This document shows, piece after piece, positions 1 to 8,520 of a stretch of 64,000 nt of DNA. Where the stretch lies: NCBI GenBank assembly GCA_964486455.1, contig CAZAMP010000004.1, forward strand, positions 95,847 through 159,846. Direction: 5' to 3'. The notes under the pieces are model-generated. The model was not told where the DNA came from. It was given only the letters and a program-made list of their open reading frames with translations, and searched no databases. The stretch's first letter is position 1, and every line of letters begins with the position of its first letter. This DNA is from CAZAMP01 sp964486455. GTDB lineage: Bacteria; Eisenbacteria; RBG-16-71-46; CAZAMP01. The position numbers and the translations under genes are program-made.

Positions 1-1311
1 CCCGCGGACTCCTTTCCGCAGCTCATCGCGCAGGCGATCGATCTGCACGAGTACTTCACCTGGTACTCCGGGATCATCGCGACCGGCGGAGTCGATTTCA
101 CGAACGGCAACTACTATCTCGTTCACGATCTGGACTGGGATCGCTGGCGAATTCTGCCGTGGGACCAGGATCTCTCCATGGGGATCACGTTTCCGTACGA
201 TCGCTGGTATGAAAACTGCGAGACCGCGATCGACCAGGGAACCGTGGAGCATCCCGGAATCCAGGGCGGGCCGAACTACCTCATCGATCGACTGTTGAGC
301 TTTCCGCAGTTTCAGTGGATGCACGCCGAGTACCTCAGGAATGCGCTCGACACGGTCTTTCTCTCGGAGCTTCTGGATCCGCGGATCGACGCGGCCCATT
401 CCGCGATCACGTATGACGCCTATCGGGACGTCTTCAAGTTCGGATGGGAGAAACACACCTGGTTCGACTACAGCCCGAGCGACCTGAAAAACTACGTCAC
501 CTGCAGGCGGGCGTACCTGCTCGAGGAGCTGGAGTCGTACACCCCGGCGATCAGCTACCCGTTCAGACTGAACGAATTCATGGCCGACAACGATACGACG
601 CTCGCCGATGAGCACGGGGAGTTCGACGATTGGGTCGAGATCATGAACGTATCCGGCTCGCCGGCCTCACTGGCGGGCTACCACCTCAGTGACGGGATGG
701 ATCATCCCTACGACTGGGCCCTCCCCGACACGGTCCTGCCGGCGTCCGGATTCCTCGTCGTGTGGGCGGACGACTCGACGGGACAGGGACCGCTCCACGC
801 GCCTTTCAAGCTCTCCGCCCCCGGTGAAGAGCTGGTGCTCTCCGCGCCAGTCGAAGACGGCGGAGTCGTCGTGGACCATTTCCGGTTCGGAGCGCAGGCG
901 ACGGACGTCTCGATGGGCCGCCTGCCGAATGGAACCGGCCCGTGGGTCGTTCAAGAAGAGCCGTCGCCGGGCGAGGCCAACGGCGATGGCCCGATCAGCG
1001 TCGATGATCCTGTCTCGCTCATCGTTCCGGCCCGGCCGGTCGACGCGGTGCCGAACCCGCATCAGGGTAGCGTTCGCTTCGAGCTGGCAAAGGGACTGGC
1101 GGAACTCCAGCCGGGGGATCCCTCTTCCTCCGGAGAACTTCACATCTATGACAGTGCCGGTAGACTGATTCGGACGCTGGAGCTGAAAGACGCCACCGGA
1201 ATCTGGGACGGCCGGGACTCCGGCGGACGGACGGCCGCCGCCGGCGTCTACTTCTATGAGCTACGGACCGCCGCGTTTCACTACGCAGGCAAGCTGGTGA
1301 GGATCAAATGA
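1..1311 (+). CDS. CotH/lamin-tail secreted protein, 3' part
   Basis: The reading frame is open from base 1, so the N-terminus lies outside the window. The first ~180 residues match the C-terminal part of a CotH-type protein kinase-like domain, including the LPWDQDLSMG segment that resembles the conserved D-x-D metal-binding region. A lamin-tail domain follows (NEFMADN ... DDWVEI ... GPLHAPFKLSAPGEE). The protein ends in a FlgD/Ig-like domain (IYDSAGRLIRTL ... WDGRDSGGR ... GVYFYEL), typical of exported proteins in this genome. The product is probably cell-surface or secreted; its substrate is unknown. The stop overlaps the start of the next gene (ATGA), so the two are co-translated. It is related to the larger CotH protein at 2866-6309. 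Confidence 0.85.
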   Translation, partial: PADSFPQLIAQAIDLHEYFTWYSGIIATGGVDFTNGNYYLVHDLDWDRWRILPWDQDLSMGITFPYDRWYENCETAIDQGTVEHPGIQGGPNYLIDRLLSFPQFQWMHAEYLRNALDTVFLSELLDPRIDAAHSAITYDAYRDVFKFGWEKHTWFDYSPSDLKNYVTCRRAYLLEELESYTPAISYPFRLNEFMADNDTTLADEHGEFDDWVEIMNVSGSPASLAGYHLSDGMDHPYDWALPDTVLPASGFLVVWADDSTGQGPLHAPFKLSAPGEELVLSAPVEDGGVVVDHFRFGAQATDVSMGRLPNGTGPWVVQEEPSPGEANGDGPISVDDPVSLIVPARPVDAVPNPHQGSVRFELAKGLAELQPGDPSSSGELHIYDSAGRLIRTLELKDATGIWDGRDSGGRTAAAGVYFYELRTAAFHYAGKLVRIK

Positions 1312-2879
1312 CGACTCATTGCGGACGACTTTTACCCATCGCCATCATTGCCGCGGCCCTTGCGCTCTGGGCGACACCGGGCGCGGCGGCGGGAACCGAC
1401 CGCAACTCGACAATCATTGAATGGGGTCCCGAAGACAACCCTCACATCATCGCCGCGACGCTGTCGTTCGGTCCCGACACCTTGCTCAAGATTCGCCCCG
1501 GCACCGAGGTCCGTCTCTATCCGGCTGTTTCGCTGAACTTCAACGGCGGTCGTCTCGAAGCAATAGGAACACAGGCGGAGAAGATCACCTTCACGCGCCA
1601 CCTGACCAACAAGTGGGGCGCGATCTACTTCAACGGATCCCAAGACAACCGAATTTCGCACGCCATCATCGAGCATGGCAGCCGTGCTGCTCCCACGCAA
1701 CGCTGGGCCATGGTGGAGATCCACGACGAGGCTGATCTCGAGATGGACCACTGCGAGCTTCAGTACTTCACCTACTCGGGATTCATCGCCCAGTTTTCCA
1801 GCACGTTCTACATCCACGATTGCGTCGTTCACGACGGCGACGAACGGGGGCTCACGTCGTTCAATATGTCCACCGGCTCGTTCGAGAACTGCGAGGTCTA
1901 CAACACGGCATACGACGGGATCGAGGTCGACGGTGGCTATCAAGGCGCGAATGTCTCGATCGTAGACAACATCGTCCACAACATCGGGGATGACGGAATC
2001 GACCTCGACTGGTGGTACAGCGGTCTCGTCGCACGAAACACGATCTTCGCCTGCGATGACAAGGGTATCAGCGCGTCCGCTTACTGCACGACCCTCTGCG
2101 CCAACAACGTCATCTATGATTGCTACATCGGGGTGGCCATTTCCGCGGGGTCCTATGCGGATATCGTCAACTGCACCCTGTATGACATCGACAGGGGCGT
2201 CCGATCCTACATGAAGACCGACTTTCCGGGATCAGACGTCGTCATGAAGAACACGATCATCTGGGGAACCCACGAGTACGCGCTCAACGCCGACACGGCC
2301 TCGACAATAACCACGACATACTGCGATATCGATGAAGTTGTTCCGGGCGAAGGCAACATCTCGTCCGACCCCCTCTTTGTGAACGCCGCCGGAGCGAACT
2401 TCCACATCCTTTCCGACTCGCCCTGCATTGACTCCGGGACCAGCGATTCGCCGGCACCCTCGGCGGACTACGAAGGCGACGCCAGAATCGATGACGAGGG
2501 TGTGCCGAACACGGGCGGAGGCACCTATCCCTACTACGACATCGGCGCGGACGAGCGAAACGAGGATGCGACCGGCGTTGTGGTTCTCCCTCCCCCGGAC
2601 CCGCGTTTCCTGCTCCGCACATCACCCAACCCCGCATCGACCGGCACCGGAATCGAGCTCCGGCTCGAGCGGCCGACCTCGCTGATCGTCGAGCTGTTCG
2701 ATCCCGCCGGCCGTCGCGTGCGGAGACTGCACCAGGGCCGCCTGACAGCCGGCTTGCATCGAATGCACTGGGATGGTCGCGATGATGGTGGCCGCCTGAG
2801 CGCACCGGGCGTCTACTTCATCCGGGCCGCGGGCCCCGAAGGGGCGATATCCACGAATGTGGTTCTCAGCGGGCGATGA
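1308..2879 (+). CDS. Secreted right-handed parallel beta-helix protein
   Basis: This 523-residue protein has a signal peptide (AIIAAALALWATPGAAAG, cleavage about residue 28). The body is made of repeated short strands rich in N, G, D and I (for example NRISHAIIEHGS, NCEVYNTAYDGIEVDGG, NNVIYDCYIGVAIS), as in pectate-lyase-like/NosD beta-helices. Residues ~435-523 form a FlgD/Ig-like C-terminal domain (SPNPASTGTGIEL ... WDGRDDGGR ... GVYFIRA). No catalytic residues are recognisable, so it may bind or cleave polysaccharide or be structural. The ATG overlaps the stop of the upstream CotH gene. Its 3' end overlaps the convergent gene at 2866 by 14 bp. Confidence 0.85.
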   Translation: MTTHCGRLLPIAIIAAALALWATPGAAAGTDRNSTIIEWGPEDNPHIIAATLSFGPDTLLKIRPGTEVRLYPAVSLNFNGGRLEAIGTQAEKITFTRHLTNKWGAIYFNGSQDNRISHAIIEHGSRAAPTQRWAMVEIHDEADLEMDHCELQYFTYSGFIAQFSSTFYIHDCVVHDGDERGLTSFNMSTGSFENCEVYNTAYDGIEVDGGYQGANVSIVDNIVHNIGDDGIDLDWWYSGLVARNTIFACDDKGISASAYCTTLCANNVIYDCYIGVAISAGSYADIVNCTLYDIDRGVRSYMKTDFPGSDVVMKNTIIWGTHEYALNADTASTITTTYCDIDEVVPGEGNISSDPLFVNAAGANFHILSDSPCIDSGTSDSPAPSADYEGDARIDDEGVPNTGGGTYPYYDIGADERNEDATGVVVLPPPDPRFLLRTSPNPASTGTGIELRLERPTSLIVELFDPAGRRVRRLHQGRLTAGLHRMHWDGRDDGGRLSAPGVYFIRAAGPEGAISTNVVLSGR

Positions 2880-5800
2880 GGAGTTTCCGGCTCAAGACCT
2901 GGTCCTGCCCGACCTCCAGCCTACAGAAGTAGACCCCGCTCGAGACGGCCCGTCGGGCGTCGTCCTTTCCGTCCCACCGGATCTGGTAGTGCCCTTCCGG
3001 TAGCGTGGCGCGGACGAGGGCACGCACGCGTCGACCACCGACGTCGAAGATTTCCAGTCGTACGTCGGAGCGATTGGGAACGGCGAAGACGAGAGTTGCG
3101 GCACCGGGCGCGGGGTTGGGAACCGGCGCCCCGAGCATCACTCGGGCTACCGGTCCGGTGTGCGGGGTCGAGTCCGTCGGCTCGTTCGGTTGACCCGGAG
3201 TCGGCGTCGTGAAGAACACCCAGTCTTCACTACCGTCCGGGAGCCTGCCTTCGGAGACATCCGTCGTCTGGGGACCGTAGACATACGTGTCGATCGGCAC
3301 GACACCGTTCGAATCCGCCTCGAACAGGCCGATCTCTTCCCCGGACGCGCTCAGCTTGAAGTTCGTGTGGAGCGGTCCCTGGATCTGGTCCTCATCGCAC
3401 CAGACGAGCAGGAAACCTCCAGGCGCGATCGAGGTGTCGGGGAAGGTCCACTTCGTGGGAAGCGTCAGATTGTCGGTGAGATGCTTTCCGCCGAGCTGCA
3501 GCGTGTCCGGACCGGCGTTGAAGATCTCCAGCCAGTCGTCGTACTCGTTCGCCTCGTCCTGGTTCGTGGTGGTGTTCGAAGCCAGGAACTCGTTCACGTA
3601 CAGCGGCGGCAGCACGAAACCGACGTCGAAGAAGTGCGTGCTCACCGGGGCGTCTCGAGGATCGCGAACGGTCACCGACGAGTCGTCGACGGCCTCGACG
3701 AAGTAGCGCACGCGGGTCCCGTCCGCCTGCGGTGGAACCGCCGCGCCGTAGACGCCGTCACCAATGCCCCCGTCATGCGACGACCCGTCATCCTGCATGT
3801 CGAGGAGCACGAATCCGGCCCCGGCATCGTAGTAGAGGCGCGCGTGTTGAATGGCGGAATCGTCCCAGAGCTCAGCCGTGACCCAAACCGTATCCGTCTC
3901 CGCGGGAAGCTCCGGCTCGTGATCCGTCCACACGATACGGGGCGGATAGTTGCCGCCCGTCACGTTGGATCCGCCCGGAGTGGGCGTGGGAAGGAAGTCC
4001 CAGAAGTAGCCGGCATCCTCGGTGCGGCCGAAAGCGACGTCGGCGTACTGCGGGCCGAATGTCTTCGTGTCCAAAGGCACGTTGAAATTGCTGTCGCGAT
4101 CGAAGATTCCGATCTCCTCTCCCCCCGCGCTCAGACGGAAGTTCGCGTGCAGGGGTCCCTGGAGGGTGTCCTTGTCGCACCAGATCACCAGGAACTCGCC
4201 CGGCATGAGGGTCGTGTCCGGCAGCACCCATTTGCGGGGGATGCCGAAGTTGTCGGAGATGTAGTAGCTCCCGAGCGCCAGGGGCATCGTGAATGCGTTT
4301 GTGATCTCGAGCCAGTCGTCGTGCTCGCCATACTCATCGGTGATGTTGCTGAAGTTGTCCGCCATGAACTCATTGATAACGAGGGTGTTGGGGGCGGGAC
4401 TCGCCGCCATCTCATCCAGCAGGAAGTCGGTCCGAAGCTGTACGAACGACTCCAGCAGCGGCACCCCGGCATCGAAGTCCGTGTTGTCGTCCCACTTCCA
4501 CTTGAACCAGTCCAGCCTTCCGCTCTGCATGATCTCGGCGTAGTCATCCGCGAACGCCAACGAGGTCTGTTCGGGCGAGAACTCCGTGTCCATGAGCTGC
4601 AGCACGCGATCCATGTGTCGCCGTCGAAAGTGATTCAGATTATGGAGGCGTGTGATGAGCTGGTTGTTCTGCGACGGGAAGAGATCGCCTTCGTATTGGA
4701 GCGCCTCGTTGAACAAGTTGACGATCCCGTACGTCTCGTTGTAGTCCCACGGCAGCCAGATCCAGACGTCGGACGTCGGTTCGTGGTAGAGGAAATAATC
4801 GTCGTCACCGAAGTCGACGTTGCCGAGGGCGACGTTCGCTCCGTAGTAGTTGTAGAAGTGCTCGAGGTCGAAGACCTGGGTGATCGTCTCGAAGAACTGC
4901 GTCGACGGCGTGTAGTTGATCAGCTCGATGAACTGGATCAGATCCGCGTACCCCACCCCGTTGTTGTTCTTCTTTTCGTACGCCTCCATGTAGGCGGCGG
5001 TGTCGGGCAACACGCTCAGATTCCCGAAGCAGCGGTATAGACTACCCGCAGTATCGAGTCCCACGCGGTCGAGGAACTCCGACTCCAACTCCTCGACGCT
5101 CGTGAAGACTCCGTAGTCGCGGCCGTTCACGACGAGCTGAATATGTTCCGCCATCGCCGCAATCACGCCAGTCCCGTTGAGGAACTCGTAGGCGAGGTTC
5201 TCCCGCATGAGCGTTCTGTCCGGCCACTCTGCGTTGAGGTTGAGCTTCTCTCGCCCGTTGAATACCGCTCCGTCAATGAAGCGGAGCTTCCACGACTTCT
5301 TCGGGAGGTGGCGCGTCGAGCTTCCGCGGTATCGAACCTCGACGTCGTAGCTCACGTCATCGGCGACGAAGGTGGCCGGGACATACGTATCCGAGAAAAC
5401 ATGGTCGTTCAGCCAATCCCAGTTGGCCGCGCTGATGATGATCTCGTACTGTTCTAGCGGGGTCGATTCGGGATCCATGGCGACGGCCACCAGGGTGTCG
5501 GTCGCGACGCTCTCGTTTCCGTACACGTCGACCGCGCTGACCGCATAGTAGTACGAAAACCCTAGCTGAACATTGAGGTCGAAAAAGCGACGTGTCGGGG
5601 CCAGATCGGGTCGAAGCTCACTGAACGGCCCCTCCGGCGCGGTCGCCCTGTAGATCTTGAAACCCGCCAGGTCCTCGTCGGGAACTTCGGACCAGTGAAG
5701 CAGATTCTGCGCGTAGCCGCCAAAGGCCTCGAAATCAGACGGCGTCGCAGGAGGAATCGTGTCCGTCACGGAGTCCCAAACCGAGATCGCCGCCAGGAGC

Positions 5801-6309
5801 GAGCTGCCGACGCTCGCGGGACTGGAGACGAAGAGCGACCCGTCCAAAACTTCCATCGCGAACCGCTGGCGAAACGCGTACCAGATCTGCTCCCCCTCGG
5901 CGAAGATATCCAGTTCGTCCAGCAACATGATCCCTTCGGCATAGACGTCGAATACGTTGTTGCCCGGGCCGTGGCTGCTGTAGTCGACGAAGAGAAGCTC
6001 CAGAACGTAGGTGCCGTTCGGAACGTCGAATCGGTACGCCCAGTTGACGCGTGACGTCTTGTGAAGATCGGGATCCGGGGTGCCGCCGTACGCCCCGAGA
6101 AACGTCCGTTCCGTGCCGGCCGTGTAGCCGGACGTCCCAACCCCGCTCCAGGGTTGGTCCGCGTCAAACGTGTCTCCGGCCTGGGAGATGTAAGCGTTTC
6201 CCGCGCAGTTGAACCGGATCTCCGTGGCTTGGATCTCTGCGAATCCGCAAATGCCCGTCAAGACGAGGGCAAAAACCACGGTTCCTACGAGCCGACGACA
6301 TGAGTACAT
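2866..6309 (-). CDS. Large secreted CotH kinase-like multidomain protein
   Basis: This 1147-residue protein starts with a signal peptide (residues 1-28). Domains in order: malectin/di-glucose-binding-like (~30-180), fibronectin III-like (~185-275), CotH (~285-650, with YRGSSTRHLPKKSWKL and LPWDYNETYG), first lamin-tail domain (~665-800), Ig-like spacer (~800-915), second lamin-tail domain (~920-1055), and C-terminal FlgD/Ig-like domain (~1070-1147). The two lamin-tail domains are clearly internal duplicates (DDWLEI, QGPLH-NF-LSA-GEEIG in both). CotH proteins are kinase-like; surface protein phosphorylation or carbohydrate-linked attachment is possible here, but the substrate cannot be inferred. 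It is monocistronic and convergent with the beta-helix gene. Confidence 0.88.
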   Translation of the reverse strand: MYSCRRLVGTVVFALVLTGICGFAEIQATEIRFNCAGNAYISQAGDTFDADQPWSGVGTSGYTAGTERTFLGAYGGTPDPDLHKTSRVNWAYRFDVPNGTYVLELLFVDYSSHGPGNNVFDVYAEGIMLLDELDIFAEGEQIWYAFRQRFAMEVLDGSLFVSSPASVGSSLLAAISVWDSVTDTIPPATPSDFEAFGGYAQNLLHWSEVPDEDLAGFKIYRATAPEGPFSELRPDLAPTRRFFDLNVQLGFSYYYAVSAVDVYGNESVATDTLVAVAMDPESTPLEQYEIIISAANWDWLNDHVFSDTYVPATFVADDVSYDVEVRYRGSSTRHLPKKSWKLRFIDGAVFNGREKLNLNAEWPDRTLMRENLAYEFLNGTGVIAAMAEHIQLVVNGRDYGVFTSVEELESEFLDRVGLDTAGSLYRCFGNLSVLPDTAAYMEAYEKKNNNGVGYADLIQFIELINYTPSTQFFETITQVFDLEHFYNYYGANVALGNVDFGDDDYFLYHEPTSDVWIWLPWDYNETYGIVNLFNEALQYEGDLFPSQNNQLITRLHNLNHFRRRHMDRVLQLMDTEFSPEQTSLAFADDYAEIMQSGRLDWFKWKWDDNTDFDAGVPLLESFVQLRTDFLLDEMAASPAPNTLVINEFMADNFSNITDEYGEHDDWLEITNAFTMPLALGSYYISDNFGIPRKWVLPDTTLMPGEFLVIWCDKDTLQGPLHANFRLSAGGEEIGIFDRDSNFNVPLDTKTFGPQYADVAFGRTEDAGYFWDFLPTPTPGGSNVTGGNYPPRIVWTDHEPELPAETDTVWVTAELWDDSAIQHARLYYDAGAGFVLLDMQDDGSSHDGGIGDGVYGAAVPPQADGTRVRYFVEAVDDSSVTVRDPRDAPVSTHFFDVGFVLPPLYVNEFLASNTTTNQDEANEYDDWLEIFNAGPDTLQLGGKHLTDNLTLPTKWTFPDTSIAPGGFLLVWCDEDQIQGPLHTNFKLSASGEEIGLFEADSNGVVPIDTYVYGPQTTDVSEGRLPDGSEDWVFFTTPTPGQPNEPTDSTPHTGPVARVMLGAPVPNPAPGAATLVFAVPNRSDVRLEIFDVGGRRVRALVRATLPEGHYQIRWDGKDDARRAVSSGVYFCRLEVGQDQVLSRKLLIAR

Positions 6310-6369
6310 AGGTGCATCTCTCGAAGTTGACTAGGGGATCGCCTTTGATTACAGACTTCTACAAGGATA

Positions 6370-7629
6370 TCACATCGTGGCGCGTCGGTGCACACTCACT
6401 CGCGTGAGTGCGCAGGCAATCACCAGCCAGATCGCCATCGCCACCTCTTCGTCGGTGAAATAGCACTGTCCCAGCCCACCGGCCAGGAATCCGGCCACGC
6501 AGGCAGCCCCGGCGACGAGAAGGCCGCGATCTGCCCTCCCGGCGCCGTCTGCATCGTTCCACGCGCGGAGGATGAGTTGGTAGACACGTACCCAGATTGC
6601 GATCCAAACGAGGGCCCCGATCACGCCGATCTCAACGAGCTGATTCAGGAAATCGTTGTGGGGATGCGCCGTGCTCGGATACCGACCGGGCAGACGGTAC
6701 TCGGGAAACAGCGGTCGAAAACAGCCGGCCCCACCACCCAAGAGAAGGCGATCGGCCGACATGCGCAAAGACGTGAGCCACAATCTCGCGCGCGGGAGCT
6801 CTTGTAACGTCGCCACCGAGAGCACACGCCCCCGAAACCCCGGGCTCACAAGCATCGTCAGCAGCGAGGCCACGGTCCCTCCGGCGATGAGCGGTAGCGA
6901 ACGGCGGCCGATAAACGCGGCCGCGACGAGAACACCTGCCCCCGCACCCACCCATGCCGTCCTGGCCGTGCTCGCGACGATCCCCCCAGCCGTCAAGATC
7001 GCGAGTGAGGTGTAGAGCTTTCGCGCCCGCCCGCCGGCATGGATCGCGAACGTGAGCGCCGCCAGAAACGCGATGAGCGTGACACCACCGTACGTGAGGC
7101 GGTTCCCGAAGAACCCCGATGCGCTGTGCCAGAGGCCGACCTCCTGCACCAAGGGACGGGCGCGAACGTAGTCCCATCCATCGAACGCTTGCCAGACCGC
7201 GTAGATCGCCACGATCCCCGCCGAGACGATGAACGCGGCGATCGCGCGCCGCGCGATCCGCTCCGTGCGCACGGCCTGACGCAGCAGGACGTAGGTCACC
7301 AGGATCCACTCACCGCGCATGGCGGAGAACGCGTGCGACGGATCCGCGGATAGCGCGGATGAAATCACTTTGACCACCAGGTAGGCCAGAAGCGGCGGGA
7401 GGAGCGGATCAGAAACGAAACGGCGTGGTTCGGATCCACGCAGCGTCACGACGAGCCAGGCCACCAGCACGATGCCCATGGCGATCTGCGCACCCGCGAT
7501 CGTCACGGGAACAAGCGCGGCGAAGAGCATGAGCGCGGCAGCCAACAACCGCCTTGACCACCCGTCAGGCGTCGTTGGGGGCGCTATGACCGAGGAATTC
7601 GACTCCGACGCGCACTCAGCATCCGACAT
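6370..7629 (-). CDS. O-antigen ligase / Wzy-type polymerase family membrane protein
   Basis: This 419-residue protein is polytopic, with about 10-12 hydrophobic segments. It carries the Wzy_C signature: an arginine-containing segment STARTAWVG in the middle, and the periplasmic-loop motif HPHNDFLNQLVEIGVIG near residue 330. Members of this superfamily join O-antigen or other polysaccharide to lipid A core, or polymerise repeat units. No adjacent LPS cluster is present, so ligase and polymerase cannot be told apart. The glycosyltransferase at 12569 and the GT-C protein at 34328 are the only other glycan genes nearby. It is the last gene before the CotH gene on the same strand, separated by about 60 bp. 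Confidence 0.82.
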   Translation of the reverse strand: MSDAECASESNSSVIAPPTTPDGWSRRLLAAALMLFAALVPVTIAGAQIAMGIVLVAWLVVTLRGSEPRRFVSDPLLPPLLAYLVVKVISSALSADPSHAFSAMRGEWILVTYVLLRQAVRTERIARRAIAAFIVSAGIVAIYAVWQAFDGWDYVRARPLVQEVGLWHSASGFFGNRLTYGGVTLIAFLAALTFAIHAGGRARKLYTSLAILTAGGIVASTARTAWVGAGAGVLVAAAFIGRRSLPLIAGGTVASLLTMLVSPGFRGRVLSVATLQELPRARLWLTSLRMSADRLLLGGGAGCFRPLFPEYRLPGRYPSTAHPHNDFLNQLVEIGVIGALVWIAIWVRVYQLILRAWNDADGAGRADRGLLVAGAACVAGFLAGGLGQCYFTDEEVAMAIWLVIACALTRVSVHRRATM

Positions 7630-7766
7630 CTACGTTCCGCCTCGAGGATTGATTGTTTCAGGTGACACAGGCACTGGAGCGTAGCCACGTCCTCGAAGAC
7701 CGTCAAGGAGGAGGCCGGTAGCGTGGGGCTACCATTGGGATGCCTACTCTGGCGGCGGGTACCGTG

Positions 7767-8441
7767 CTAGAAACCGTTCTCCGGTGCTACGATGTGAAGG
7801 GCGCCTTCGAGAGGCTGGAACATGAGGCCGACCACGGGGCCCGACGCGACGACGATGACGCCCTCACTCGGGTTGGGGAACCGCCCAAAGCGGAACAGGC
7901 CGCACGCGCCCGCGGCAAGAAACCTCCTCTTGCCACGTTCGCTAGAGCCGCGACCGGAAATCGTGAACTCGACCTCCGCCGCGCCGGGATTCAAGACGGC
8001 CAGTCGGGGCTCGGCCGAGCCCGGGGGCGGCAGGAAGAGCAACCGCGACTGTCCGGGACCTTCCCACAGCGCATACCGAGCATCGGAGGTGTGGAGTCGC
8101 GCAGTGACCGGCTGGCTAGAGGACACCCGGATGCTCCCCTCGAAGCTTCTTCCCAGGCGTTCGCTCAGATCGACCCGTACACGCTCCGAGGGAGGTATCG
8201 CCCGGGTGATCACGACCGGATCGCCATCGCGTACGGCGATACTGCCGTCCGATTCGTGCAGGTAGACGCGGATCAGCGCTCCCCGGCCCGAGCTATCATC
8301 GAGGACGAGTGAGATCGGCTGGTTTTCTTCGACGGTGACGAAGGGCGCATGCAGTTCGCGTGACGCGGCCAGCGCGGTGTCCCCCGGGAGTAGGCACATT
8401 CCGGCGAGCAGTACGAGGGCGATCGGAATGAGGCGATGCAT
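7767..8441 (-). CDS. Secreted protein of unknown function
   Basis: The ATG at 8441 was chosen over an upstream in-frame start because a GAGGAG ribosome site lies ~7 nt before it and the protein then begins with a signal peptide (MHRLIPIALVLLAGMCLLPGDTALAA). The mature ~200 residues are beta-rich, with segments such as ISLVLDDSSGRGALIRVYL and PLEGALHIVAP. No family was recognised. It follows the propeller protein (8521-10623) and the S55-peptidase gene on the same strand with a 79-bp gap, so it is probably the third gene of that operon and is exported to the periplasm or beyond. Confidence 0.7.
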   Translation of the reverse strand: MHRLIPIALVLLAGMCLLPGDTALAASRELHAPFVTVEENQPISLVLDDSSGRGALIRVYLHESDGSIAVRDGDPVVITRAIPPSERVRVDLSERLGRSFEGSIRVSSSQPVTARLHTSDARYALWEGPGQSRLLFLPPPGSAEPRLAVLNPGAAEVEFTISGRGSSERGKRRFLAAGACGLFRFGRFPNPSEGVIVVASGPVVGLMFQPLEGALHIVAPENGF

Positions 8442-8520
8442 CTCTCTGCTCCTCACCGGGGGGAAGAACTCGGGCTCTCCCGAAGACGATACAGAGAGTA
8501 TTCTCGGCAATAGGCGTCAT

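Noticed and set aside
3160..5040. Long open frame (626 codons) on the strand opposite the CotH gene
   Set aside because: It is a GC-rich antisense shadow with no recognisable domain, while the opposite frame encodes clear CotH and lamin-tail motifs. The same applies to long antisense frames at 16748-18043, 21563-22816 and 43763-44992.
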